A program made the position numbers and the translations under genes. Positions 1 to 11,301 of a stretch of DNA of 64,000 bases are shown here, piece by piece. The stretch lies in NCBI GenBank assembly GCA_014323675.1, contig JACONN010000002.1, positions 2,710,001 to 2,774,000 on the forward strand, in the 5' to 3' direction. The notes beneath the pieces were generated by a model. The model did not search any database, was not told the DNA's origin, and was given only the letters and a program-made list of their open reading frames with translations. How positions within the stretch are numbered: the stretch's first letter is position 1; each line of letters begins with the position of its first letter. The DNA is from Hormoscilla sp. GM7CHS1pb (GTDB taxonomy: Bacteria; Cyanobacteriota; Cyanobacteriia; Cyanobacteriales; Desertifilaceae).

Positions 1-1
1 T

Positions 2-3000
2 ACAGTGCAAGTCACGCGACAAACCAATGGCGGGTCCGATGCCACCGTCAATGGCGATTTGTTCAACAACGCCCTAGCGGGAGGCTTGCCCGTTTACTAC
101 ACCATCAGGCCCACAGATGGGGGAGCGCGTGGTGAAGACTATTTTGCCAACAAATTCAACTACAACAATAACGTTCAAGACAATCAATACGTCGATGCAG
201 TCGTCGTTCCCGTAACACCAACAGAGGAAGGGGGACAAGGCGACCTGCCTCCCGGCACAGCCCGTATCTATTTTGCCGCTCTTCCCGATGCTATCAAGGA
301 AAATGCAGAACACTATACCCTTAAGCTAGAAACATTCATCGATAAGTCTTGCGCTCCGGGAGAATCATACTGTCGGCAAAATACGCCAGACGGTGAATAT
401 CAGTTTTACGAGATCAAAAATAGCAAACAGGAGATCGGTCTCACCATAGAAGATAGCGGAGAATTCACCCCCAGGATCGTCATTGCCGATAACATCAATG
501 GAGAAGTTGTCGGTAAGGATAATGCCCTTGTACCAGATGAGGGCGGAAATGTTGCCTTTTGGGTAAAACTAGGGAGCCAACCTGCAGGCAACGTCACGGT
601 AACTGCTGGAGGCTCTACACTCAACTTCACCCCAGAGGATTGGTATGCCTACCAGAAAGTGAGCCAATCTGGTGTTGCTGCAGAGCAAACAGTAGCTATT
701 GCCGCTACCAGTACCGACCCAAACTACAACAACGTTGCTAACAGAACCCTAACCCTAGGAGAAAAATATACCAAGCTCAAAATCACCGAAGGCAATAGTC
801 CCAAAGTCTCCGAACGCACCGTCACCCTCAGCGCAACTGCCAGCGTGGATAGCTTCACCGAAGGTAGCCTGGAAACCCCAGAGTTTGCCATAACCCTCGG
901 TCAACCCTTGCCCAGGGATATTCAAGTTGATTACACCCTTGACGAAGGGGGAAGTATTAAGCAAGCTAATATAACCCTACCGAAATACCACCAGAGCGTT
1001 TCTATTCCCTACCCCATTGCCGATGATGATGTGGTGGATGCAGATAAAGAAATTAAACTGACCTTAACAGGGGTAAATGATCCGGGAGTTTCCATTCTAA
1101 CAAAAGGGAAAACCGCCAGTTTCACCCTGAAAGATGACGACAAACCCCAAGTCCTCATCTCCCAGCATCTGCCCGCAGAACCCACGGAAAACGACGTGAC
1201 TTACCTCATTCCCCAGGTGCAGGTGTTGGGCAAGGCTAAAAATGGTAGCCCAGTCATCCAAACAACCAATTCCCTAGTTAAGGATATCGTCCTGATTCCA
1301 GCCGGATCGACGGCTGAAGGTGTTAATTTAGTTGACGGGCCAACCCCTGCATCTAGTAGCGATCGGGGCTTGACAGTGGAAATGGCAACTGTCGAAGGAC
1401 CATCCGCAGGCGATCGCATCATCTTCCCCGATGCAGTAGAACAGGCTGCATTCGTTCCCGACTTTGAAATTACGGACATCCCCAGCAACACCTACGTACG
1501 CGCCCTAGGATTGCTAACCCCAGACGAAACCAAAAACTATACTTTTACCCTGGAACAAACGGGAGGTCGCGCGGAACTGTGGCTTAACCGCCGGGGTTCG
1601 GATGCTGAAGGTAAGCGACTCATCGCTTCCACAGCATCCTCCCTATCTTCCGAGGCAATTTCCTTGACAGCAGGCACGGCCTACTACATCGAAGCTTTAG
1701 GAGAGAGTTCTGGCAGTTTAACAGTCAAATGGAACCATGACATCATCGCCCATGACCGCTTAACCCCCTTCCCCATCCACAGTGGCTTCATCATTGAAAC
1801 ATGGGAAGACATAGACTCAATTCAAATCAGCGACTTCACAGCAGATAAGCGTTACCCCAATCAACCAACCAACTCTCAGATACTGCCCAATACCTTGAAG
1901 ATCTCAGAGACGGATGGCCCGCAGACCGAGGGCATTGGTCGGCGCGTGAGGGGCCTGATAACTCCTCCAGAAACTGGGAAATATACATTCTGGATCGCTT
2001 CCAACGGCAATTCGGAACTCCGGCTAAATGCGGAAGGTACTGAACCGGAAGATGCCCAGACGATCGCCCAAGTGGGTGGAACGGAAATTTATGGTAGGGC
2101 GAAGGTTGCTCGAGATACAGGAGTAAATCCATATGCTGTCAAGGTCGAAATAGAACGGGGCGAAGGTGAGATTAATAAGCATTGGAAACTTGAATTTGAA
2201 CCTGAGAGTCAGCCATTTGCTGGCGCACAAGGAGTGACTTTGTTCTCTAAGGAAGGAAAAACTATATGTCCTATCTATAACTTTGTTGATAGTCATACGG
2301 TTGCCGGAAGCGGCAAAACTACTCTCACAATCAATCAGCCTCTGCAAGAACCAAATCAGTCTGCTTGGGATGAAGCAACAGAATGTCACTATGATAGTCA
2401 TGCTGATGCTAATACGGGCATTTATCCAGATTATGATGGCAGGAGCCTAACCTTTTGGTACCAGGATAATTATGCCACTCAACTTTCTGCAGTTAGCAAT
2501 ATTTCCCTGGACGAACACAATGTTAGCGATCCCGAAATTGACTTTCCTGCTCAGCAGCAATGGGATTGGAAGGAAGAGCAGCAAAAATCAAAGGAAATTT
2601 TTCTAGAGCAGGGCAAGCAATATTATATTGAAGCACTACAGGTTAACTACCTTGGTGCAGACCATCTCTCCGTTGCTTGGCAGCCCCCCAGTGCCCCAAC
2701 TCCCCAGCTCCTCTCCGCAGACGATATTTCTATTCCTTCGGCAAACATACCCATTCGCCTGATTAGCCCCAAACCTTCCCAAATAAATCCACTCCTTCTT
2801 CCCCAGTTTTGTAAAGATAAGCCATGCAAGCAGATAAGCCTCAACTTAGGTGCAAGTTCCGTTCGAGCCTTTGGAGAGGAATACACCGTCTCCAGCATCA
2901 CCCTGAAAGAAGGGGCCAAACTGAGTTTTGGTTCTGGGTTCCTGGGCACCGTAAAGCAGGACACGCAAATTAGTGGGGAAGCCACCCCTGTTATCCTGGA

Positions 3001-6000
3001 AGTCAAGGATATCAGCGACAATCAACAAACCCTAAACCTCACTCAAGGACAACAAGGTCGCCTCGGCTTCCAACTGGCAAGCCAACCCGCTACCGATGTC
3101 ACCGTTACCTTAGGGAAATCGGGTGCTGCTGCGGATGAGATCGAGCTACTCGATCCAGACACTGGTCAGGATCTGGGTAGCTCGCCAACATTGACCTTCA
3201 CCTCAACAAACTGGAACGCACCCCAATTTGCGATCGTTGAGGCGAAAAACGATAGGGATATCTCTCAAACTGCTTCCGCAGAGATAACTGCCACTGCAAC
3301 TGTTCAGGGAGCGGGTAATACTGGTGATTATGCAACTTCTTTGATAACGGTTCGAGTATTCCCAGCAACTCTAGACGACTACTACCCCATCACAGTCCAG
3401 GCCAACCAGGAGGTGAAGAGCTTCGGCTTTGCCAAGCCTGACTCCATCACCCTGACCTATTACCCCGACTCTGAATCTGACGAGACTGCTGATTTCCCAT
3501 CCCATTGGGCTTGGGAGTTGGTAGATGAGGACTTAGTAGCGAAGCAAGGTGGAAAGGAAGTATTGCGATTAGGGTTAACTGACCTACAGCTTCCTATCCC
3601 TCAAGGAACAGCGCCATCTATTGAAATTACGGCCAAGGTTTTTGGTGATGCTCTGAAGTCAGCACCTTGGAAGAAAGGGAAAGTCACCATCGAAGGGATT
3701 ACCGTTAACGCTGATTCGGCCTCGGCAGATGTCACGGTTACCCTGATCAATGGTCTGCCCGCCGTTGAAGCCCATTCTCGGATAACGGGAAAGCTAGAAA
3801 ATCTGCAAGCTCCTATCTCGGTTTCCTACAGGCCTAAACAAAGCAGTCAAGAGATTGTCGCTGCCATTGGCGAAACCCTGGTTACTGAATTTGGCGAGTT
3901 TCAGATTCAAGCTGACGGCCAATGGTTCTTCGAGCCCAATGCTCGTTTGAAGGGTGGGGAATCTATTGTCTTCGCCGTGAAGAATGCAAACGAAACCGAG
4001 CAAGTGCAAATCCCTCTGGATGGATATGGTGGCCAGCCCCGAATTGCCACCAGCTTGGTAGCCCTTCCCGATGCTACGGCCCCCCTTGCTAAATTGACGG
4101 TGACTGACAAACCAAGTCCATGGGAGGGCGGCAAGCCTAACGCTTTTTGCGAGAATGCTGGGACAGTAACTGCCCGGATCGAGCTAGCTCAGCCAGCTCC
4201 TAAAGGTGGCACTAATGTTTACTACACCGTCGATCTTCCCAACAGCAACGACCCCAGCAACATTGCCCTGAATCTCGCACCCATTACAGCAACCAAAGAC
4301 TTAAATAGCAACCGTACCCTTGAGCTAGAGGGGCAAGGTCTGCCCTTGGAAACCCAAGGGAAAGAATTGACTGCTGAAATGTGGATTCGTCCCGCAGCTC
4401 TCTCAAGCAGCCAAGGTTTGTTAGTTGGTAGTAATAATGGTAATGAGGCGACGCTTCTGAGCTTGAGCGGGCGCAACCTAAAAGCACCCGGTTCGCTCAG
4501 TGCAACGCTCCCAGATACCATTGAGCCAGATACTTGGTTCCATGTCGCCTACACCACTTCTAAGACAGATGCCGCCCTGTATGTTAATGGGCGAAAGCTA
4601 AAAACGGGTAATGCACCATCAAGCTTGCCAGCCTTCCTGAAAGCCATTGGTCGCGACCAACAGGCCGCAAGCTATTTCAATGGTGCCATTGATGAAGCGC
4701 GCATCTGGGACGTGGCCCGGACCGATGCCCAAATTCAAGCCAGCTATTCCACTGCCTTGGCGACCGACGAAACAGATGTTCGAGCCCACCTTAAAGGCTA
4801 TTGGAACTTTAACAAGCTGGATATCCAGAACAAAGTAGAGGGAGCGGTAGGGACTAGCTTACAAAACTCTGAAGAAGAGTTAGATATCAGCAATCCCGCG
4901 ATCTGGCAGAAAGTTTTCCAAGTGCGTCAGGCTGCCACTGAGGGAGAAGACTACGAATCTCTGACAGGCTTTTCAGCCCAGCATCTCAACATCTTTAACT
5001 TAGATGCGGAGAAGATTGCCAGTCGCACTACCTTTGCGATCGCTGACTTCAACGGAGATAGCCAGCCCGATGCCGCCATTGTGGATGGTCGTGGCAGGCT
5101 AACCCTATTGCAAAACAAAGGTCCTGGCCTCGAAGGGCAACCATTGTTTGATACCCAGAACACGGGCATAATCTTGGGTGAAGCCAGATCAATGACTGCG
5201 GGGGATGTGGACGGGGATGGTGACATGGATCTCGTGCTTCCCAGCACGAAAGGAGGAGTCTACCTCATTGAGAACACCCCCGTTCAAACTGGATGGGGAT
5301 GGAACCAACAACGGTCTGCCCGATTGCAAAAGCCCATTCCCCTGGAGGAAGGGGGTAATGCGCTGGGCTTGGGTAGTGCTGTGTCGCCTACCCTGGCCGA
5401 CCTCAATAGCGATGGCATTCCCGAGCTAGTGACGATTACCAGCGAAGGTAAAATTACCCAATTCGAGACCCAATTCGAGAAGTCCGGCATGGGCATAAGT
5501 GATTTTTCTGCCAGTGAGAAAGCCCCACTGTTACGCTCCATGCCCGAGGCAGAGCAAGAATATTCCTTGCAATTCATCGATCTAGATCGGGATGGCGACC
5601 TGGATGCCTTGGTGGATTACAACCGTAATTTGCCGGGGCAACGACCTGGTGGGTACCACTACTTCAAAAACTACGGCACCCCAGATCAACCCTACTTTGT
5701 GGAAGCTCCCCATAGCGATATTGCCTACTATCTGCGGGATCTGGATAATGAAGCTACCTATGGTGGCAGGACTCTCCGCCATCCCTATGACCAAGTAGAG
5801 TTCTACCGCTTTGCGGACTGGGATAACGATGGAGATCTGGATTTACTCCAAAGCGACAATAAAGGGTTGATTCACCTGCGGGAAAATCAGAATCTCAATT
5901 TCGTGACGATTCCAGCAGGGAAGAAAACAGCAGATCTTTCCATCAAAATAACTGACGACGCTCGAGCAGAGTCCCCTGAGTTCATTAAGCTGAGACTGGC

Positions 6001-9000
6001 GGACGGTAAAGCTGACAGCCCTAACTATCACGTTGAGGCTCAGACGAGCCAAGTTGAGATTGAAATTGAAGATAACGATAAACCGGGCATCGCCATCTTT
6101 GATGATGAAAATAATCCCGTTAACAAATCGATCTCTTTAAATGAGGGCAACCAGGAAGAGAAGACTTACGCAGTCAAGCTCACAAGTCAACCCATCAGCA
6201 CGGTCTTCCTGGAGGTTGCCACCAGCAGCCTCAAAAATGGCCTGGTTGCAAGGGAAAGCAGCGATACCTTCAAGGAAAATATCCTGCTGATGTTTTCTCC
6301 AAAGAACTGGAACCTGTCTGACCGTCATAAGTTCAAAGTCAAAGCGGTGGATAACCAAATTGACGACGACTACTTCCCATTTAGTTATCGCCTGCTAGCC
6401 AAGAGTGCCGACGTAACCTATAACAATCGATACAAAAAACTGGCCGTCACTAATATAGATAACGACAAGGCTGGGATAAGCATGACCATTGACAAGTTAC
6501 CCCTAGCTGCAAGGGCCCAAGGCACCATTCCCTTAGCTGAAGGGGATATCAATACGGTCAAGCTTGCCCTAACTAGCCAACCCATTGTCCCCGTCACCGT
6601 TACCTTAGCGCCAGAAGACAAACAAGTTACCTTCTATCCCCAACGGCGCATTGCCGAAATGGCGATGCAGGATCCGGTTTCCGGTCAGTTCCAAAAATTA
6701 CGCGCCCTTGAAGGAGCGGCAACCTCAACTCTAGGTCTATACGGCACCTTGAAGTGGAAAGAAAATGGCGACTTCACCTATAACCAAACGGTTCCAGCAG
6801 ATCGGGGGGGTCTCACAGACAACTTCTCCTATGCGATCGACAATGGTTACGGTACCCTCAGCCACGATGTCTTGAGTATTGCCCTGCCTTTCGTTGCTCC
6901 AGAAGAGCCGGAGGCAATGGAAGAACGGGCAGAACTAGAACTGGCAGCAGAAGTCGTACAGCCCCAGCTTAAGGGTTACAAGGACAATCTGTTCTTTAGC
7001 CCCAACCAGTTAGCGGGCCAGCCAATGATGCTTACCTTTACGCCCCAAGACTGGAACCTGGAGCGCACCGTTGCCGTGGCTGCCGTAGATGATGACTTGG
7101 TGGAGTATAACCACGACACCAAGATCGATGTGTTCTTGTCCGACCCGGCCCAATCCGTTTCGGGTAGCTACGGTGCCTTAAATTGGCAGACGGATGGTAG
7201 CTTCAGCTATACCCTACTGCCGGATCTGGAAATTGAGCCCGGTAGCTCCGTAACAGAGCAGTTTTACTTCACCCAAAGTGACGATCGCAACAAGCACCGT
7301 TATCACAATCACACCTTAGAAGTGAGCGTCACCGCTGGGGATCTGACAGAGGAAGGAGAGCCCACCTACAAGGTGACGGGTATCGTTGATGCCGAGGCTG
7401 AGTTGTCTTTTACAGAAGATGAAGAAGCTCTTACCTTCAATGCCCAAATTCCAGGACTGGGCAAAGAAAGCGGACCAACCTTAACTGGAGTTAGCTTAAC
7501 TCCCCAGGATCCAACCTACCTGGCATATTCTGCTAACGCTCTCACCGTCAACATTCAAGATAACGACAAACCCATCGTCCGAGCTGGGGTTGACCTCAAT
7601 GCTGGGGAAAACACCCATCCGGGTTACTTCACCCTCAGTGTTTTAGAACCCGTGGGCTATCCCGGCGGTCTGCCCGTCCATTACGCAATCTACGGCACTG
7701 AAGATGGTCATGGGGCTACTGCAGAGGTAAACGGTCCTGCGAACGGCGATCCGGGGCCAGACTTTCAAATGACTACAACCCTCAAGAAGGGCATTCTCTA
7801 CATTCCTGAAGGCAAAACCCGTGTCAGCTTCCCCATTTTCCCCATTGATGACTTCACCCCAGAGGAGTCTTTAGCGGCTCGGTATGAAAAGGTGGCAGTA
7901 GAGATTACAGAGGATGGGAATGGCTACTACGTCCTAGATAACCTCTATCCGGAAACCCAGACCGCAGCAGTACGCATCCTCGACAACGAGGAGGTGGGAC
8001 TGAAATTTGTCTTGCCTGCAGGGGGGCTTACCATTGATGAAGGAGAATTCAACGGCTTCCGCGTTGGGCTCAAGTCTCAACCCCAGCAGCCTGTGGCGGT
8101 GAATTTCTACTACGATGCCATCCGTGCCAACGGCCAGCTCGACGGCACCTACCTTGAGGTGCCATCGGTTAAGTTTGATCGAAATAATTGGAACCAATGG
8201 CAAGTGGTCGATGTGGGCGCCTTCAACAACCTCATTCCTAATGACGGCGATCTCGCCCCCCGATACACCGAAATTTATTTCTCTGTGGATCGGGATGGTG
8301 GTAGTGACGATCCTTTCTATAGCTCTAAGAGGGGGGCCATCAACCAGATTCTCGATGGCAACCAGGAAGCTCAGCCAGCAGAAGGTAAAGTGGCTCTGGC
8401 GGGTGGCAATGCTACAGCTAGCGGTGATTACGGTGCTGTGACCCTCCAGCTCGATGTAAGTGGAAACTATATTGGAGACTACGACTACGACCTCACGGCT
8501 AACCTCAATAGCCTGATGAAGGACGAGACCTTCAAAAGTATTGGCAAGGTCTTGGATATCTTCGACTACACCTTGACACCTGATAGTGGTAATGCCGTTA
8601 ACCAACAACTGGCAGTTGAAATCCGCGCCTTGAGTTCCACCACCCTCAAGGCGGACAACCTCGGGCAAGATTACGAAGGTGACTTTGGTAAGCTGAATCT
8701 GGCAGCAGACGGAACCTACGTCTATACCCTAGACCGAGGCAAGCTTCCTCCTGATGGGCTTGAAGACACTGATAATTGGACCGTTCGCGACTCTTTCGTT
8801 TACAGGTTGAAGTTAGATGAGGAGAGCGAGACGGAACAGCGTTATGCCTTGAATATCGCTATTAGCCATAATGGTGAAACTGACAAAGATGCCGCTGTGG
8901 TTAACGGACAACGCCCTGTATGCGAGAGCGAATCCGATGGCAACATCTTGACGGAAGATCCCGAGGAACCCGAAGAACCGGCAACAGTCTGTAATGGCAC

Positions 9001-9820
9001 TGTTTCGGGTGCGGTCGTAGTTACTGGCGAGCAATCACTACGCGCAGCAGGCGAATCGGCCCCCATTGTGACGGCGTTGGGACGTACCGCGGTTACCCCA
9101 GTAGTCGCCAACATGTATCTCAGGGATAGTGAGGGCAACGACTTGCGGGATAAAAAAGGCAAGCGCGTCTTGGCAAATCCCATTTTCGATAGCAATCACA
9201 TTGGCTTTACCGACGACTCTATAGAAGTAGACGATGATAGCGACGGACTTGCTGGAGCCTATGGCACCCTCGATATCCATACGGATGGGAGCTACACCTA
9301 CTCCGTTGATGTGGATGCTCTGACGAAGGGGCTTGGGGAAAACGACGATCGCACCGTCCGCGATCGCTTCCGCTATTACCTCAACAACGAGGCCGATGGT
9401 TATCTAGAACTGGTCAGTGCATATAAGAGTCCCACCCAAGAAGAGTCTGCGACAGCGGATTCAACACCAGGACAGCTCGTGGTGCTAGCCAATGGTATTA
9501 CCCTTACCCGTAATGAAAGCAATCCAAGTATTTTTGAAGGCAACTTAACTGAGGAACCGAACATCAAAGCAACACGAATCGCCCCGGCCCACTCCACAAT
9601 CTATGTACAAGAACAGTCCCTCGATCCAGTGGCGGTAGCCGAAGGATTAACGGCGGCCCTGGATATGCTGCAAAGCGCCCTATACGACGCGGATATTCCC
9701 ATGGTGGGACGACTCGGGGTGGCAATGCAGGCCAGAACGAAGGCACGGGCAATGCGGAAGAAAGTCGCATCCCCAGCTTTACCGAGCGCATGGAAGAAAT
9801 ATGGAAAAGCGGGATTTTAG
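2..9820 (+). CDS. Giant cell-surface/secreted multidomain protein, 5' partial (Calx-beta, PA14, LamG, FG-GAP, VCBS-like)
   Basis: The reading frame is open at the left edge; the first possible start is GTG at 5, but there is no sign of a real N-terminus, so the gene begins upstream. About 3270 residues are visible. Calx-beta-like stretches (ending in DNDxP) lie near residues 150-390 and recur later. PA14-like sugar-binding modules follow at about 480-960, a LamG/concanavalin-like domain at about 1430-1570, and FG-GAP calcium-loop repeats (DVDGDGDMDL, DWDNDGDLDL) at about 1670-1960. Several VCBS-like units of the form YGTL-x-DGSYTY lie between 2240 and 3130. This composition is known from very large, calcium-dependent adhesins exported by cyanobacteria. 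No transmembrane anchor is visible. The frame ends at 9820 and appears to continue in another frame (9790-11301): adding one G to the G4 run near 9716 joins them. Family assignment is strong; function as adhesin or matrix protein is inferred. Confidence 0.8.
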   Translation, partial: TVQVTRQTNGGSDATVNGDLFNNALAGGLPVYYTIRPTDGGARGEDYFANKFNYNNNVQDNQYVDAVVVPVTPTEEGGQGDLPPGTARIYFAALPDAIKENAEHYTLKLETFIDKSCAPGESYCRQNTPDGEYQFYEIKNSKQEIGLTIEDSGEFTPRIVIADNINGEVVGKDNALVPDEGGNVAFWVKLGSQPAGNVTVTAGGSTLNFTPEDWYAYQKVSQSGVAAEQTVAIAATSTDPNYNNVANRTLTLGEKYTKLKITEGNSPKVSERTVTLSATASVDSFTEGSLETPEFAITLGQPLPRDIQVDYTLDEGGSIKQANITLPKYHQSVSIPYPIADDDVVDADKEIKLTLTGVNDPGVSILTKGKTASFTLKDDDKPQVLISQHLPAEPTENDVTYLIPQVQVLGKAKNGSPVIQTTNSLVKDIVLIPAGSTAEGVNLVDGPTPASSSDRGLTVEMATVEGPSAGDRIIFPDAVEQAAFVPDFEITDIPSNTYVRALGLLTPDETKNYTFTLEQTGGRAELWLNRRGSDAEGKRLIASTASSLSSEAISLTAGTAYYIEALGESSGSLTVKWNHDIIAHDRLTPFPIHSGFIIETWEDIDSIQISDFTADKRYPNQPTNSQILPNTLKISETDGPQTEGIGRRVRGLITPPETGKYTFWIASNGNSELRLNAEGTEPEDAQTIAQVGGTEIYGRAKVARDTGVNPYAVKVEIERGEGEINKHWKLEFEPESQPFAGAQGVTLFSKEGKTICPIYNFVDSHTVAGSGKTTLTINQPLQEPNQSAWDEATECHYDSHADANTGIYPDYDGRSLTFWYQDNYATQLSAVSNISLDEHNVSDPEIDFPAQQQWDWKEEQQKSKEIFLEQGKQYYIEALQVNYLGADHLSVAWQPPSAPTPQLLSADDISIPSANIPIRLISPKPSQINPLLLPQFCKDKPCKQISLNLGASSVRAFGEEYTVSSITLKEGAKLSFGSGFLGTVKQDTQISGEATPVILEVKDISDNQQTLNLTQGQQGRLGFQLASQPATDVTVTLGKSGAAADEIELLDPDTGQDLGSSPTLTFTSTNWNAPQFAIVEAKNDRDISQTASAEITATATVQGAGNTGDYATSLITVRVFPATLDDYYPITVQANQEVKSFGFAKPDSITLTYYPDSESDETADFPSHWAWELVDEDLVAKQGGKEVLRLGLTDLQLPIPQGTAPSIEITAKVFGDALKSAPWKKGKVTIEGITVNADSASADVTVTLINGLPAVEAHSRITGKLENLQAPISVSYRPKQSSQEIVAAIGETLVTEFGEFQIQADGQWFFEPNARLKGGESIVFAVKNANETEQVQIPLDGYGGQPRIATSLVALPDATAPLAKLTVTDKPSPWEGGKPNAFCENAGTVTARIELAQPAPKGGTNVYYTVDLPNSNDPSNIALNLAPITATKDLNSNRTLELEGQGLPLETQGKELTAEMWIRPAALSSSQGLLVGSNNGNEATLLSLSGRNLKAPGSLSATLPDTIEPDTWFHVAYTTSKTDAALYVNGRKLKTGNAPSSLPAFLKAIGRDQQAASYFNGAIDEARIWDVARTDAQIQASYSTALATDETDVRAHLKGYWNFNKLDIQNKVEGAVGTSLQNSEEELDISNPAIWQKVFQVRQAATEGEDYESLTGFSAQHLNIFNLDAEKIASRTTFAIADFNGDSQPDAAIVDGRGRLTLLQNKGPGLEGQPLFDTQNTGIILGEARSMTAGDVDGDGDMDLVLPSTKGGVYLIENTPVQTGWGWNQQRSARLQKPIPLEEGGNALGLGSAVSPTLADLNSDGIPELVTITSEGKITQFETQFEKSGMGISDFSASEKAPLLRSMPEAEQEYSLQFIDLDRDGDLDALVDYNRNLPGQRPGGYHYFKNYGTPDQPYFVEAPHSDIAYYLRDLDNEATYGGRTLRHPYDQVEFYRFADWDNDGDLDLLQSDNKGLIHLRENQNLNFVTIPAGKKTADLSIKITDDARAESPEFIKLRLADGKADSPNYHVEAQTSQVEIEIEDNDKPGIAIFDDENNPVNKSISLNEGNQEEKTYAVKLTSQPISTVFLEVATSSLKNGLVARESSDTFKENILLMFSPKNWNLSDRHKFKVKAVDNQIDDDYFPFSYRLLAKSADVTYNNRYKKLAVTNIDNDKAGISMTIDKLPLAARAQGTIPLAEGDINTVKLALTSQPIVPVTVTLAPEDKQVTFYPQRRIAEMAMQDPVSGQFQKLRALEGAATSTLGLYGTLKWKENGDFTYNQTVPADRGGLTDNFSYAIDNGYGTLSHDVLSIALPFVAPEEPEAMEERAELELAAEVVQPQLKGYKDNLFFSPNQLAGQPMMLTFTPQDWNLERTVAVAAVDDDLVEYNHDTKIDVFLSDPAQSVSGSYGALNWQTDGSFSYTLLPDLEIEPGSSVTEQFYFTQSDDRNKHRYHNHTLEVSVTAGDLTEEGEPTYKVTGIVDAEAELSFTEDEEALTFNAQIPGLGKESGPTLTGVSLTPQDPTYLAYSANALTVNIQDNDKPIVRAGVDLNAGENTHPGYFTLSVLEPVGYPGGLPVHYAIYGTEDGHGATAEVNGPANGDPGPDFQMTTTLKKGILYIPEGKTRVSFPIFPIDDFTPEESLAARYEKVAVEITEDGNGYYVLDNLYPETQTAAVRILDNEEVGLKFVLPAGGLTIDEGEFNGFRVGLKSQPQQPVAVNFYYDAIRANGQLDGTYLEVPSVKFDRNNWNQWQVVDVGAFNNLIPNDGDLAPRYTEIYFSVDRDGGSDDPFYSSKRGAINQILDGNQEAQPAEGKVALAGGNATASGDYGAVTLQLDVSGNYIGDYDYDLTANLNSLMKDETFKSIGKVLDIFDYTLTPDSGNAVNQQLAVEIRALSSTTLKADNLGQDYEGDFGKLNLAADGTYVYTLDRGKLPPDGLEDTDNWTVRDSFVYRLKLDEESETEQRYALNIAISHNGETDKDAAVVNGQRPVCESESDGNILTEDPEEPEEPATVCNGTVSGAVVVTGEQSLRAAGESAPIVTALGRTAVTPVVANMYLRDSEGNDLRDKKGKRVLANPIFDSNHIGFTDDSIEVDDDSDGLAGAYGTLDIHTDGSYTYSVDVDALTKGLGENDDRTVRDRFRYYLNNEADGYLELVSAYKSPTQEESATADSTPGQLVVLANGITLTRNESNPSIFEGNLTEEPNIKATRIAPAHSTIYVQEQSLDPVAVAEGLTAALDMLQSALYDADIPMVGRLGVAMQARTKARAMRKKVASPALPSAWKKYGKAGF

Positions 9821-11301
9821 CCCAGCCCCACTTCACCACTAAGGAGTTGGAAAAAACCTTGAAGAAGGCGCTCAATGCGGTCTTTGGGGCTGAGGTCCCC
9901 CTCACCGTATTGAGGATAGACACGGAGAAGGTCTTGATTAAGCTGGGCTTTGGCTATAGCTATTCCGCGGTCAATGCCGAGTTTGAAACCGATGCGGGAA
10001 TTCCCGACCTGTTCAATCTGGAAGGACAGTTTGTACTCACTCCCAAGTTCAATATCGATATGGTGTTTGGGGTGCAATTCCGGTCTAATTCAAAAAATGG
10101 GACTCGTCCTGGGGTGTTCTTTGTGGTGGATGAAGATGCCCTGGACAATCTGCTGGGCGACCCCCAATATACGGGCATGGTCCTGTACCAAATTCAAACC
10201 CGCAAAGGTTCGGTTCCACCCAATGGGGTGGAGTTCCAGGATGGAAAAAAAGGCGGAAAAATCCTACCACCGCAGCCAACCAACACAATAAACAGTGAGG
10301 GTGAGTTCAATTGGGTATGGGGCGAACTGGCGCCAAATATTCGCTGGAAAAGCCCCGTGTTTAAAGGCTCTAAGAATTTCTGCGACCTCGCGGGTTCAAA
10401 GAAATCGTTCTGTCCGGCTAAACCGAATGCCAGCAAGATTGTGGGGTTATATACCAAAAACGGGAAAACGGTGAAGGCGATCGAAATTTCCGTGGAACAA
10501 CCCCAGGCGATCCGGGCCAACACCTACGCAGACTTGCAAATTACCGCCACCGCAGATCCGGATCGTCTATTAGAGAGCCATAGTGCTTCCCATAAAGGCA
10601 AGCGAAAACTGGTTGAAGAAGCATTAAAAGCATTGGCAGGAGGGGCAAAATTTGAGAAAGCTGGGATTATCGCTACCGACGTGTATCGAGAATCTTCCCA
10701 GCCCTTCAAGGCAACCTTCACCGTTCGGGCGAAGCCAAAGACGGATTCCAGCCCTGGCAGCGTTAGCCCACAACAGTATGAAGCTTCGGTTTCTGTCAAT
10801 ACTTGCGCCAGCAGGCCCGAACCCAACATCCCAGGGGAGCGCCCGGTCCTGCCTGCTTCCGCCACCAGTGCGGAAAACACTTTGCTGACCAATAGCAACA
10901 AAGTTAAAGTCCGGGGCGATGGCTTCTCTGATAGCGTGACTGCCAATGGTAAAAAGCGGACTTTGGTGGGTACGAATGGCAAGCTCAACATCAAAGGGGT
11001 TAAGAGTGGCAGCAAGTACAAGTGGACGTGGACCTATACCGCCAAAGCTGCCGAAACGATCCCATGGGGATCGGACAAGGTAACTACCAAGGACATTTCA
11101 TTCACAGTTCAAGGTACAAAAACGAACGATGCCTACAAAGATGAAGAACATACCCTGTTACGGTATGCCGGACCCATATTCACCCAAAACTATACCAACA
11201 GAGGTGATGGCAAAGCAGAACCCGTAACCAAGCTCTCGGCAGAGCTGGGAGCCGCATTAGATATCAGCACTTCTGCCAACCTTGGCTTCATGGGCCGCTA
11301 G
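9790..11301 (+). CDS. Second frame segment of the giant surface protein
   Basis: 503 codons from an internal ATG overlapping the end of the previous frame by 31 bases. In this frame the sequence upstream of the ATG is also open (it reads ...GNAGQNEGTGNAEESRIP...), which argues against a true start at 9790 and for a single long protein interrupted by a one-base shift. The segment has no signal peptide and no catalytic motif I recognise; it is rich in beta-strand-like Thr/Ser/Val/Lys patterns and contains two cysteine-containing loops. The frame ends at TAG 11299-11301. Removing one G from the GGG near 11292 (ATGGGCC to ATGGCC) would carry it directly into the next ORF. It could instead be an independent translationally coupled gene, but the absence of a ribosome-binding site makes that less likely. 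Confidence 0.6.
   Translation: MEEIWKSGILAQPHFTTKELEKTLKKALNAVFGAEVPLTVLRIDTEKVLIKLGFGYSYSAVNAEFETDAGIPDLFNLEGQFVLTPKFNIDMVFGVQFRSNSKNGTRPGVFFVVDEDALDNLLGDPQYTGMVLYQIQTRKGSVPPNGVEFQDGKKGGKILPPQPTNTINSEGEFNWVWGELAPNIRWKSPVFKGSKNFCDLAGSKKSFCPAKPNASKIVGLYTKNGKTVKAIEISVEQPQAIRANTYADLQITATADPDRLLESHSASHKGKRKLVEEALKALAGGAKFEKAGIIATDVYRESSQPFKATFTVRAKPKTDSSPGSVSPQQYEASVSVNTCASRPEPNIPGERPVLPASATSAENTLLTNSNKVKVRGDGFSDSVTANGKKRTLVGTNGKLNIKGVKSGSKYKWTWTYTAKAAETIPWGSDKVTTKDISFTVQGTKTNDAYKDEEHTLLRYAGPIFTQNYTNRGDGKAEPVTKLSAELGAALDISTSANLGFMGR

Noticed and set aside
7934..8668. 244-codon minus-strand ORF inside the giant gene
   Set aside because: Antisense shadow of a clearly coding frame, no family resemblance.
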